From assembly GCA_022410635.1 (NCBI GenBank), contig JAJVDF010000773.1, forward strand, positions 316,902 through 380,901: a DNA stretch of 64,000 bases, given 5' to 3'. The notes under the pieces are model-generated. The model worked only from the letters and a program-made list of their open reading frames with translations, was not told the origin of the DNA and did not search any database. Every line of letters starts with the position of its first letter. Position 1 is the stretch's first letter. Source of the stretch: Tretioscincus oriximinensis. Lineage: Eukaryota; Chordata; Lepidosauria; Squamata; Gymnophthalmidae. The translations under genes were made by a program, and so were the position numbers. This document shows positions 12,755 through 23,399 of the stretch, piece after piece.

Positions 12755-13013
12755 ATTCTTTATTTTATTTTATTTGTACTTGTATCCTGCCTATACCCGA
12801 AGGTCTCAGGGCGGCCAACCATAGGGTGGCGCACATAGCTTTTGTTGCTTTCTCCACAACAGAGACCCTGTGGAGTAGGTGGGGCTGAGAGTGTTCAAAG
12901 AACTGTGACTGGCCCAAGGTCACCCAGCTGGCTTTCGTGGAGGAGTGGGGAATCGAACCGGGAGACTACCAGGTACAAGTCCAACACTCAACCACTACCC
13001 CAAACTGGCTTTC
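12755..13013 (-). mobile_element. Sauria-type SINE, minus strand, near full length
   Basis: On the minus strand the head lies at about 13005 with a gccagtttgg start, a box A (gtagtggttgag) and a box B (ggttcgattcc) near 12945-12957. The body shows the reverse of ctgtgactggcccaaggtca, and tctcagccccacctac. The 3' tail in plus sense is ttattttattttatttgtac with atcctgcctatacccgaagg. The tRNA-like head has the internal Pol III promoter typical of squamate Sauria SINEs. No clear target duplication was found. Confidence 0.87.
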
Positions 13014-14130
13014 CAGATATCTTGATGTCATCACAAGTAATCATGCTGTCAGAGTTCTTAAGTGAAATATTCTTTTTTAATGAGGGACATTAAAATCTGC
13101 CCCTTTCCAAGTGGGGTGCAAACATATTGGAGATGCACAAATATTTTATCAAGGTACAAAATGGTTCTGTGTGCGAGGAATGACTCTATGGTCATTTCTC
13201 TTGCACTGAAGTGGTTTTTGCTGCAAGAAAATGTACTATGTAGCAATGAGTGCCTTCAAATAACAACCTGAGCAAGGAAATAGGAGTTTGTCAAGACTGT
13301 CTGAGGTTGTGAGGGAATCCTCCTCCTCTTCCTGCATCTCTCCCAGATGCATCTTTCTGACTGTTGATGCTGTTTCAGTTAATTTTTTTTGCAGTTTTGG
13401 AGTATCTTTGATAGTCTGGTTTAACTATGAACTAGTCTGTCCCATCCCCAAAGAGTAAATTTTTATGTATTTATTGTTTTTTCATATAATGCAATCAAAT
13501 TTTTACAATACTGTAATACTATATTTTTTCACCCTCTCCCCCAACCTCACTCCCCATCATCTGGAATGCAACTTAATTTGTTTACATATTATAGGTCAGT
13601 GTTACATTATATTTCTTTGATGGCTTTCCCATTGCAATTTTATCATTCTCATTCTTTGGCAGTCATTTCCAAAATGTAGTCTGCCTGCTCTTATTTCAAT
13701 TGCCATTTTAACTATTATATATTTGTGCCATCTCCACAGCTCCCTTTTTGTTGTGTCTTTCCATCCTCTTAACATGACCATCTGTGCACAACGTATTAAA
13801 TCTTCAATATTTTTTCTTGTCACAATAAATTGAACATTCTGTAAGTCCCCAAGAAAAATTGCCATCTTTTCTGTTATATTAACTGAAATATTTTCAACTT
13901 TATAATTTTTTTTCTATTTTTGTCAATATACCTGTGCTATTGGGCAATTTCATGTTATATGTAGATAATCAGCCCTTGTTTGGGAACCTTGCCAGCATGT
14001 ACTCCTTACATTCAGGATTGCACCTGCGTTCTATGCCATTTATGCATAATTTTCATTTTAGCTTTTTAAAATTTATTCGTTTTCCCTTTTTTTACGTTGT
14101 TTATTAGACTGATTATCTCTCTCTCTTCTA
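13014..14130. other. No gene recognised
   Basis: AT-rich. A minus-strand open frame of 87 codons at 13602-13865 reads like LINE C-terminal residues (MVMLRGWKDTTKRELWRWHKYI) only loosely, and I would not call it. Confidence 0.4.
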
Positions 14131-14133
14131 ATT

Positions 14134-14545
14134 GTAGCAAAGGAGCTAGTAACACTTTGAGACCAACTAGAGAAAAGTGGGTGGCATAAGCTTTCGCAGA
14201 CAGTCTACTTCTTCAGATGCTGAGGGACTAATGTCAGGGTCAGGTATTTATAGAAAACTGTGTATGGGAGATGACAAAGCATATGCAAATGTGATAAGGT
14301 GATGAACTGCAGGTTTAGAAAAACAGGTAAATAGCAGAAACTAATCCTCTCAAGTCCCTGGGGCAACAAGAGGCAATGTCTGGGAGTAAATCAATCAAAT
14401 ACTTTACAGGTTTCATAAAAATGTATAATTGGCCAGGAAACCATTATCTTTGTTAAGTCCTTTGTTGATGGCTTGGAACTTATGAAGGAACTACAAAGGA
14501 AATTTTGAAAGAGAAGCAGCAGAACCTGAATACATTGGTGGTGGC
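14134..14545 (-). mobile_element. PLE 3' end with an inverted 5' segment
   Basis: In plus sense it opens with agcaaaggagctag, ctttgagaccaac, gcataagctttcgcagac and tctacttcttcagatgc, the PLE terminus shared with 38075, 36029 and 49270. It then follows the 3' UTR of the 38075-38717 copy (cactaatgtcagggtcaggt-like, ggcaacaagaggcaatgtc, ttggccaggaaacc) up to ggcttggaacttatg near 14485. From there about 50 bp match the endonuclease end in the opposite orientation (actacaaaggaaattttgaa, agagaagcagcagaacc). The copy is non-coding. The inversion resembles twin-primed 5' inversion of LINEs. Confidence 0.82.
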
Positions 14546-14614
14546 AAGGGGAAGCTTCAATTTATTGGTTTTTCCAGGGAGTACTTTGCTGCCAGTTTTG
14601 TGGCATAAAGTCCC

Positions 14615-15635
14615 TGCACATGTGCATGATCATCGAGCAACAAGACCATTTATATATAGCTGTGAGCTATACACAGTTGACAACAGATCTTGTCTCCTTA
14701 TGGCTTACACTAAGCACTATAAATATGGCTGAATTGGATGGGGAGTGTTTAGTTTTGTTATGCCTGATGGCAGGTGGAAGATAGAACCCTGCAATAGGCA
14801 ATCCTGTTCAGTTGGAGATGAAAGGCAGGAATATAAAAGGAGCAGGGAGCGTTTGAAAAGGGCTCTTGTTCTGATTGTTGCTTTGGGAGTGAGTGGAATG
14901 GGAGACAGCTTGTGTCTTGAAAAATTGTTGCCTGACAAAAAATCTAGAGGACTCTAAGCTTGAGAGGGAACTAGAGTTTGTTAAAGAAGTACTGCGGTGG
15001 AAAGGCTACACAGGGTTTAAATCAGAAAGATACAATATCAAGCCACTTATGTCTGTTCCGTACAATAAAGTTGGTTTCCTTTCTATCTCTGCTTACTCTC
15101 AGTGGTGAATATCTTTATAACATCCCAGTGGGTAAGCTGAGGAATAAAGCCCTAAATCTCATTATCAAAGGTGATCACCTAGTGGTCTCATGTAGATAAA
15201 AGAACCATCAGGCCAGGCTAAAGCATTCTAAGAAGGAGATTCCCCAGAGAGGGGCTTGGGTGGGCAATTATATACAGTGAACCTTAAGTTCCAGGTCAAA
15301 GGGAAGTGAAGATTTTGTGGAAGATGTTGTGCTTGACAGAGATTGTGGGTGTCTCTGGCTAAGTAGTAGGAAGTAGACGTGCCAGCCAACTGTGACCTTC
15401 ACACATGCATGACCATTGAGCAACAAGACCACATGTGTGGCTGTGAGCTATTCACAGGTTTCAGTGAGCCATTATGCTGATTGTTAGCAGCACTACAAAG
15501 GTATGCAACTGAATGCATCCTTAGTTTATGTGGTTATTGCAGTTTTCCAGTGCATTCAATGTTTGATGAATCAGCACAGCAGAACAGATCTTGTCCCTTT
15601 ATGGCACATACACTCAGCACTATAAATGCAACATG
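14615..15635. repeat. Diverged direct repeats flanking an LTR-like segment
   Basis: The stretch cgagcaacaagaccat, gctgtgagctatacacag, aacagatcttgtctccttat and agcactataaat at about 14615-14730 recurs at about 15400-15635 with substitutions and about 120 extra bases between its two halves. The pair flanks the LTR-like segment at 14756-15122. The identity of the repeat is unknown; it could be a larger LTR or a DNA element. Confidence 0.55.
14756..15122 (+). mobile_element. Probable solo LTR
   Basis: The segment starts tgttat and ends ataaca, a 6-bp perfect inverted terminus of the TG...CA kind found on LTRs. A TATA-like aatataaaagg lies near 14830 and a polyadenylation-like caataaag near 15063, in the order promoter then poly(A) expected for an LTR on the plus strand. 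Length is 367 bp. I see no adjoining primer binding site or internal genes, and the flanks (agttt, tccca) are not a target duplication. That absence makes the call tentative. Confidence 0.45.
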
Positions 15636-15639
15636 TTCG

Positions 15640-18614
15640 ACCTGCTCTAGTTTCTGATTTGTATTAGAATAGTTAGAGAAAAATGTACAGCTTATATCAA
15701 TTCAATCTCCCTTTCCTTTGTGCCTGGAGGAGCTACAAATCTGAGTTCTTATTTTATTGCTTAATTTATGCTTTTCTTTTTGTCAATAAAATCTTCATGA
15801 AATTGTGACACTAGAAGTTGACTGTTTACATGGTCTATAATTTATCTCCCATCAATGTATTCCAGGGGTAGTTAAAAAGGAATTAGGAAATATTATGCTG
15901 TTAGTTTGCTCAAAGGAGAAGGAAAAGAACAAGTTTCAGATTCTGTAAATAAATATCTGGATTGGCCCAAGCAAAGTGGAATGAAGGCATTCAACCCCAC
16001 ATCTTTGTTGCTATCAGAGAAAGGGAAGAAAAGGTAGACAATAAAAGGTACGGTACACAAACAGCCTGTTAAAAGTAAGGAACACTCAGATATCTTATTT
16101 TGGTTCAATAGAGATTCCTTTGGTTTAGCAGTGATTTAGCAGAGGCAAGAACCTACCCAAACAACTAATACATGTATGAAATTCTGGTCATTGGCAGGAA
16201 TGAGGACTGTTGGGAGCAGCAGGGCCACCCATTCTGGAAGATGATATGTACTCTTATATTCCAAAATGTGTCCTAAAGATGTGAGGCCAGATGTTTGGAA
16301 AGAAACAGAAGCAAAAAAAGATGTGATATTCAGGCATTTCAGGACACATAAACAAGGTGCAGTGATTAAATTAGATTATCATATTTGAATGTAATCTTTA
16401 TTTATTTTTATTTATTTAAAATATTTTTACCCCGCCCTTCCCCCCGAAGGTGTCCAGGGCGGCTTACAAAAATTTAAAATTAATTTTTAATCGCCTTATT
16501 TTCCTCAACCAGAGTTTTACTATTATTACTTACTACCAGTTGGACTAAGCTGATTCTGTGGCACAGTCAATTAAACAATGGAAACTTTCTGTCTGAAAGC
16601 AGAGAATATCAAGTAGTTCTATTTAGAATGACTGGACCATGTTATGGTCATATTTATCTTTGCAGTCAGTTTGGATTCTGAACTAGGGAGAGGTTCTTCA
16701 GTGGACACTTTTTCAATCCAGATTTATTGTACATATGTCTATTTCATCTTTTAATCAAGCATAAAGCACAATAGCTGCCATATATAGGTAGTTGGAGTGA
16801 AAAGATGTGCATTTGTAAGAGTATATGACATATTTTGTTATTTGAGGTATTGCAGAATAGTGCAGAATAAAAGAGTACTTTCTTTTTCTCACTTTGAAAA
16901 GATTATATAAAATACTAATAATACAACTTATTGTTTTGCATCTATCACAAATGTTTACCTGACAATGTAAGATAACCTTTTTTGCAATTAAGGTCATAAA
17001 GTTATGATTTCATTGTTATGTAAAGTAGTTTAATTAGAGTTGTTCAAATAGATGAGCACAGAATAACCTTATGCAAACAACAAATGTGGGCTGTATTCTC
17101 ATAAAAGAGCAATTTAATTTTAGAGAACAAATGTGATTTTTCTGGTAAATGGCCACCCAGGCTACCTTGAATATTCATTGTAACGCTTTAATAATTTGTC
17201 AAGCATGAAGTTCACCATAGCAAAATCTTTTGTTTCCTGTGAAAGATTTAAGAATGCTTGATAGGTCTTCTCAATACGATAATAATATATTTAACACTTT
17301 GCACTAATAAAAATAACTTTTGGTAGTGATCTTCCTTACTATAATTAATTAATTAGTCCTACGTTTTTCATGAATACACTGTATAATTATTAATAACTCT
17401 TCTTTGTGTTTGTAGAGACACTAACGTACAGTATATAAGTACACAAGTAAACACTTGTCTCCCCAAAATAATGCTGAGAGTTGCTGGTAGTGAAGTAAAC
17501 AACTAAAGAAGAACGAAATTATTTTGGTGACAACATTAAACAGAGCATAGAAAATACAAACAATGCCTCCTAAGCTTTAAGATAATAAAATATTATTTTA
17601 AAAAGGAGCAATGAAAAAACAGCTGGAAGCTGGATTATAAAAAATATAACTTCATGGTCAGAATATGAAAAGCATCAAGGAAAGGTTAGAAAAAGGATAA
17701 CTGGAAATGGTTGCAAAAGAAGAAACAGAAGACACAGCCCCAAAAGCACATTCTTCAAACACATACTGTGAAAGCAAAATTGAAGAACTTTCAAGTGAAA
17801 GTTAATGAAAATTATGTAAAGAAAAAGATAAAATAGTAGACCACCTGATAAGCTTTTGTAGTGAAATCACCCAGGGTGACTCTAAGAATGGCCATGATAT
17901 AACTGCAGCAAAGGTATAATGGAACTTAAACAAATCCCACCTGGAGAGAACTATTGAGAATATAAACTTAGAAAAATGGTCAAAAACATTGAGTTGAAAA
18001 TATATAAAATTTTAATTTTCAAACAGATACCTGAATTGAAATAGAACTGACAGAACTGTTAATAAAAAAAAAGAAGACTGGGGCTTGAGGCAGAGATGGA
18101 AAAATGGTGTATATACAGAGAGGTCTCAAACTGATTGACATCACAGATAGGAATACACTCAAGAAAATAGTAGGATTGTTAGGTAAAGGATCTCTGGAAC
18201 AAGGTGAAATTCATTTAAGAGTTCTTAAAGGACTCAAATTTGAAATCACTTATTTTCTGCCAAAAATAAATAATCGGTTGCTCTGATTAGATTCAAGATT
18301 GAAAAATAACAAATATAATTCCAACCTTCAAAAAAGATCTTGGAATGATCCAGAAAAAGGCTGATCAGCTTAACAACACAGAAAAGCAAGCATTTCATCA
18401 GCATTACTTCTGTAAGAGTAGATCTTGCTTCACTTGTTAGAATTTTTTTATTACATGAATAAAATGATTCAGTTAATATCAACTATCTGGATCTTCTGAA
18501 AGCTTTTGAAAGACCCCTTATAAAAAACACTTGTATAAATCCATTAATCATGGAATAAATAAAGAGATACAGACTGTGTTTGGACAAGAGTGGAAAAAGC
18601 AAATTGGAAAATAG
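15640..18614. other. No gene; A-rich stretch and a SINE-like tail
   Basis: About 16395-16480 holds tttatttatttttattta with accccgcccttccccccgaa and ccagggcggcttacaaa, the reverse complement of a SINE/LINE 3' tail. From about 17600 to 18480 the plus strand is unusually A-rich with broken frames; one frame reads KNIELK followed by IFKQIPEL, loosely like an L1 ORF1 segment, but too weak to name. Confidence 0.4.
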
Positions 18615-18619
18615 TAAAG

Positions 18620-18985
18620 TCAGTCTAAATCTGCTTTACTGTTTCCCTTAGTTCCTTGCCTTGCTGTGCTCCCGATTTTGCAGTCTCACAGAACAGGGAA
18701 AGAGCAGAGTGTAAATCAAGAGATTGTGATGCTTGGCCTTCTTCTAGTGGAGGCAGAAGCAGAAGCCACGGTCTGGGGTCAGCGGCAGTGGGCTTTGCAG
18801 ATTGCCCCATTGATCTGCTGTCTGACAGTTCATATTTCCTCTGCTGGAGCAGTGGAGGGAAATTTAAAATTGCAAGGTAGCAGAAGCAACAGGGAGACCT
18901 GCAACGATCTGCTGGAGCTGTCTGATTGGATCCAAAATGAAACTGTTGTCAGAGTGCATTTAACATGAATTGCATTAAGCTACAC
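18620..18985. repeat. Dispersed repeat, copy A (copy B at 34655-35030)
   Basis: Both copies have the order gtctaaatct, actgtttcccttagttcc (or tgttttcccttgttccc), a gctcccgattttgcag stretch and, at the far end, ttgtcagagtgcatttaa. The middle differs. No protein motif. Probably a non-autonomous transposon. Confidence 0.5.
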
Positions 18986-20374
18986 TACAATGTTCTGAGT
19001 GAACATTGGCTGTTTCCCAAAAAAGTCTGCTTGACCCTACTATGGACTTCTCAGAGACCATTAGATTGGCCAAATGCCATGCATTATCATTTACAGCTGC
19101 AAATATGGTCAATTGAACCAGCCCTGCATCATGTTAGCTCAATGAAGGTAATGGCTGGCTACTCAATAAGCATTGGATCTGTCCTTCTGCCAATGGTGTA
19201 CCAGATTTTTAAGCTTGTTTAGAAATTCTCTTTTAGCTGGGAAACATTAATCCTTCCTAAATCTTGCGATAAAATGCTTGATGGTGTGGAGATTAGCATT
19301 TAATTAAAACTGGTTGGACATCTTTGTGAAATTACTTGACTCCCAGTGTACAAAGAATAGTTCGATAAATCCTGTTCTTGATTCCTGGGAAGGAGAAATC
19401 TCAACAAGAATTGAGACAGAAAAAATGCATTTTATATATAGAAGGTAAAAAGTCTGAAAGATAGGAGCTTGTCAAAATGCTCATACACTTGGGAAAACAC
19501 AGATTGAATCAGTTGCAAAGGATTGTCTTGAACATATAATCACAAGACCCCAGGCAAGCAGGAGTTGATTGTTTCCCACATATTGATATAGTTGGAGGAA
19601 AACAAAGTACAGTGCAAGAACATCCTTGTAGTTTCTGTTGAGAATAATCAGAAATAACCTTCCAGTATTGTTTTAGGAAAAAAAATCTTGCTATATTTTT
19701 CATTATTTTCTATCAAATACCCTTTTCTAAGCCATTTAAACATCAAGGACTCGGGATGGTTCCAGACTTCCTTGCTTCCTTGCATGATTTATAGAAACTA
19801 CAGATTAAAGTTCTTGCAAGATTATTCCACTTCGATAACACAGCCATACCCTTGGTGCTCTTTCCTGCAAAATGTGGCCCACAAAGACACACAAGCAGTG
19901 AAGAGAACAAGTTGTGAGCAAAATGTTGCTCTCCTGTTTTTATTCTGATATCTAGCCCCTTGATTCTTAAGAGTCCTCTAGGTTTTGTCTTGCTGGGGTA
20001 GGTGGAGTTGAGGAAGATTATATTTTAAATGTACCTAAGAATATAACAGGAGTCATGCTGAACTGGGACACAGAAAAACCTTCACCCACACTTGACTTTT
20101 TACAATAGCAATCCTGCTCATACCTCCAGCCTACAAGCAGTAACTTGGCATCCATTGTACTAGCCATGCATCTTCCGAGAACCTTCACCTAAGAAGTAGG
20201 CTGAAAGGAGACCAATGGTTTCAGGTCTAACTTTGGAATACTAGCCCTGCTTTTTATTTTTATTTTTGCAGTGTGAGGACAGATCTCTGCATGGAAGAAT
20301 CTACTGACATAATTGCGAAAAGCCCTAGAAAAGGACTGGTCATCTTGTTTGCTAGTGGGATTAAAATGTAGTCA
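18986..20374. other. No gene recognised
   Basis: Ordinary AT-rich sequence with small open frames that have no motif. Confidence 0.4.
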
Positions 20375-20379
20375 TCAAC

Positions 20380-20466
20380 TTTAGATCATCTTCAGTCTCA
20401 AAGAATGAAGTTTAGTGTTTTTTAAAACAATTAAACCTCATTCTTTAGGACTGAAGATGGTTTAAT
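20380..20466. mobile_element. Short inverted repeat, possible MITE remnant
   Basis: The left arm atcatcttcagtctcaaaga at 20386 continues through atgaagttta. The right arm runs taaacctcattctttaggac then tgaagatggt to 20461. The arms pair over about 30 bp with a few mismatches around a 16-bp loop. No coding sequence. Confidence 0.55.
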
Positions 20467-20739
20467 ACAAAGGTGTGACCCACAGCCTCTATATGGAACC
20501 TCCCATTCCATAACTTTCTCTGCTGTTCCTTTATTTGTCTGCAGTCCCAGAAGAGAACTGGGTGATCTTGCCCGCCAGTTGGGACATTGCAATGGAATCC
20601 AAAATTAAAACAAAACAATACCGTTTTTGTGTGTGTGAAGAATTAGTTTATTGCTTCTTCAGTAAGGCCGTTGATGTTTAGCTCTCTCTGAATATTGAGC
20701 TGGCAGGGTGGGAAGGTTATATTTTTATAGTGCATTATT

Positions 20740-20818
20740 AGTTTTATTAATGTTGTTGTCTGTCCTAAGATCTTTGGGCAAACAGTGGCAAATAAATTAA
20801 TAAATAAACAAACAGATT
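20740..20818 (+). mobile_element. SINE/LINE 3' tail fragment
   Basis: Reads tgttgttgtctgtcctaaga, tttgggcaaacagtgg, then aaataaattaataaataaac, in the style of the 3' tails of local SINEs and L2-like LINEs. Too short to assign. Confidence 0.35.
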
Positions 20819-20851
20819 GCAGCTGAGTGTGATAAGTTTCTCATTTAAACA

Positions 20852-20973
20852 CAGAATTTAGAAGTTACTGTGCCACAAATCATAAGGTTTTTTGTTTGTA
20901 TGGGTTGCTAATCAGAATTTAGAAGTTACTGTGCCACAAATCATAAGGTTTTTTGTTTGTATGGGTTGCTAAT
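20852..20973. repeat. Perfect 61-bp tandem duplication
   Basis: The unit beginning cagaatttagaagttactg occurs at 20852-20912 and again, identically as far as I can read, at 20913-20973. It ends tgggttgctaat each time. The lack of differences suggests a recent slip or an assembly duplication. Confidence 0.9.
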
Positions 20974-21318
20974 CTGGTTTAATAGTTTCTGTGGTGTGGC
21001 AATAAGATACAAAAGATGGTTAATCTAAATTGAATCACATAACTACATCATAAAACTTTCATATCTTGTTTCATGTTTTATAAAAGACATATTCCCTACA
21101 AAGTTGGCTTGAGGCAAAATGCAAAGCTTGTAAAAGCTTGTAAGCATAAAATAAAGTTTCAGTTTTAGCACCGCGTGGAAAGGAAGATTAATTTACCCAC
21201 AGTGTTAAATCATATAACTCACAGTATAAGAAAAGTAAGCAGTTTAGACGCAGCTGGCTACATTTTTCTAATGGCTGCATTTCTAGTACTGATGGAGAGC
21301 ATCAAGGCTATATATTTT

Positions 21319-21428
21319 GGAATAAGGGTCTGTCACCCTCATGCCATTCGGAGCCTGCCATAGCCTAAACTAGCATGTGAATGGCAGGCCTCTATTGCAC
21401 AATAAAGCCCACAATAAGGCTCAGAATA
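21319..21428. mobile_element. MITE fragment (family of 9584 and 49940)
   Basis: The core gcctgccatagcctaaactagcatgtg matches gcctgccatagcctacactagcatgtg of the 9584 copy in order, with outer pieces cctctattgcacaataaag and aataaggctcagaat. Ends are decayed. Confidence 0.6.
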
Positions 21429-21629
21429 GAAATGGCCTAGAAAAATTGTACTCTGCAAACTATGTACTCTGATCTGCAAAACTGAAATCAATGTTTGCTC
21501 TTTCCATTCTAACAGGAAAATCTGAAACACACGTTCAGATATATAATTAACGATTACAAAAGATCGGAACTCAGGAAGTAGAATATCTTCTTCTGCAAGA
21601 CATTTTTTTTAAAAGAAAGATGAAAAATG

Positions 21630-21765
21630 TTAAGAACAGGTAAAGGTTTTGCCTTCTTCTGCTTGAGATGCCCAGGTGAAATTGGTGGGCCACTGAATGA
21701 GACAGAGTGCTGAACCAGATGGACTCTGGCCTGATTCATAAGGATTCTTCTTATGTTCTTATTAT
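21630..21765 (+). mobile_element. CR1 LINE 3' end
   Basis: Shows tgcccaggtgaaattggtgg, gccactgaatgagacagagt, gctgaaccagatggactctg and ttcttcttatgttctta, the plus-strand form of the CR1 tail that occurs in reverse at 27322. It is 5'-truncated. Confidence 0.87.
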
Positions 21766-21789
21766 CTTGTGAAGAGGTCTAATCTTTCA

Positions 21790-22001
21790 TAGGCTGACCA
21801 GATGACCCCTTTTGGGTGTGTGTGTGAAAACCTGGATTTGGGGTGCCTCCCGGTTTTTACTGAGAAAACTTTTTTTCAAAAAAAGATTTCTTTTTCGAAA
21901 AAACTTTTTTTATTTTTCTTTTCGTCAGCAAAAACCAGGAGGCACCCCAAAACCAGGTTTTCAACACACACACCCTTAAAAGAGGTCATCTGGTCAGCCT
22001 A
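21790..22001. mobile_element. MITE with about 75-bp inverted ends, TA-flanked
   Basis: It begins taggctgaccagatgacc and ends ggtcatctggtcagccta. The arms extend inward through gggtgtgtgtgtgaaaacc, ttggggtgcctcccggtttt and their complements, with a T/A-rich centre. The termini read TA plus inverted repeat, as in small Tc1/mariner-type elements. No transposase. Confidence 0.8.
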
Positions 22002-23168
22002 GGAGATGTGATTTGAAGTGGGGAAGGAGGGGAATATTAAGAGAGGAATGTGTGAGAGTTCTTTCTTAAAACAAAAAGCCAAAAGCCATGCTTATGGTGC
22101 TCTTTTTAAAATGAAATCCAAAAAAATGTGTTCATACTTAAGTTTTTCATTTCATTTCATCCCACCTTTGGTATGAGGTAAAACATCATCAAAGGTCCCT
22201 TCCACATTAGTTTGTTATCATGGAACAAAAACTCTTGGGAGAGATGCCTAAAGGTTTACTGGAAAATATAGGATACCAAGTTAACATTTCACCAGAGGGC
22301 ACTGTCTTCCCAGATTGTAGTACTGAATGATGACTTTTAGTACAAATATTTTAATTTAAAGGACCCTTATAAATTCATCAAGGTAGCTGTGGTTTTTTAA
22401 AATCTTCTTTAACTGTCAGTATAAATATAGGGATGGCTGCTATTTTAAAGCATTCTTTGATCTCAACTGTCAAAAGTGTTTCAAATTGCCTCTTTCAAAT
22501 GAAAATATCTTTCTGTATTCATTCTACGTATCTATTAAAAGTGATAGAAGGGCAGCTTCTAAAATGCTTATATGTTATAGAGCACAATTCTTAAAAACAC
22601 GTTTTTTAAAATTGCAATTTAATTGGGCTTAATTTTTAAGCCATTAAAATAACAGTATGCATAAAAAACAAAGCAATATTGTCCAAAACTAACTCTCTTT
22701 CTATTTCTGCGAGTCATTCATTTATGACAGGGTTAGCATGGGACGATTATAATGCTATTGGAGCCTTCAAAGAGCATTGGTTCTACATGATCCCCCATTT
22801 ATGGAGTCATCATCCTACTAGATGAAATGCAACACTAAGACTATTGCTGAAGTTGTACATTGATTTGGGCTGAACAGACCAGCACTGTTTTCTCAGCACA
22901 AAAAGACTGACTGCCAGCCACTTTCGGTGCCACATAAAACAATCTCAACACTTTTGCATATCAGAGGTGGTATACACTCTTGCTACATGTTACGCTCTAT
23001 CATTATATGCTATGATGGTAGTTTTTCTACTATTATGAAATGCTGTGGCATGGGTCCAGCCTGTGAAAGCCCTGTCTAGATCACAGATTTAACTGTTGCA
23101 TAAGAACCAGAAGGGCAGGGAATCCAATAGCAGTTGCGCTATATTTTCTGATCTAACTATTAAATAGA
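22002..23168. other. No gene recognised
   Basis: AT-rich ordinary sequence, no repeat recognised. Confidence 0.4.
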
Positions 23169-23399
23169 TGAGCCAGTTTGGTGTAGTGGTTAGAGTGTTG
23201 GACTCTTATCTGGTTGTCTCCCAGTTCAATTCCCCACTTCTCTAAGGAAGCCAGCTGAGTGACGTTGGGCCAGTCACAGGTCTTTAGAACTCTCTCAGCC
23301 CCACCCACTTCACAAGGTGTCTGCTGTGGAGAAAACAACAAAAAAACAACACTGAGACCTTTGGATATACAGTGGGATATAAGTACAAATAAATAAATA
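23169..23399 (+). mobile_element. Sauria-type SINE, near full length
   Basis: The head gagccagtttggtgtagtgg followed by ttagagtgttggact contains a box A; a box B (agttcaattcc) lies near 23223. The body has gacgttgggccagtcacagg and tctcagccccacccac, and the tail ends in aaataaataaata. Typical of a squamate tRNA-derived SINE mobilised by LINE machinery. A minus-strand open frame crossing it is a shadow. Confidence 0.9.
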
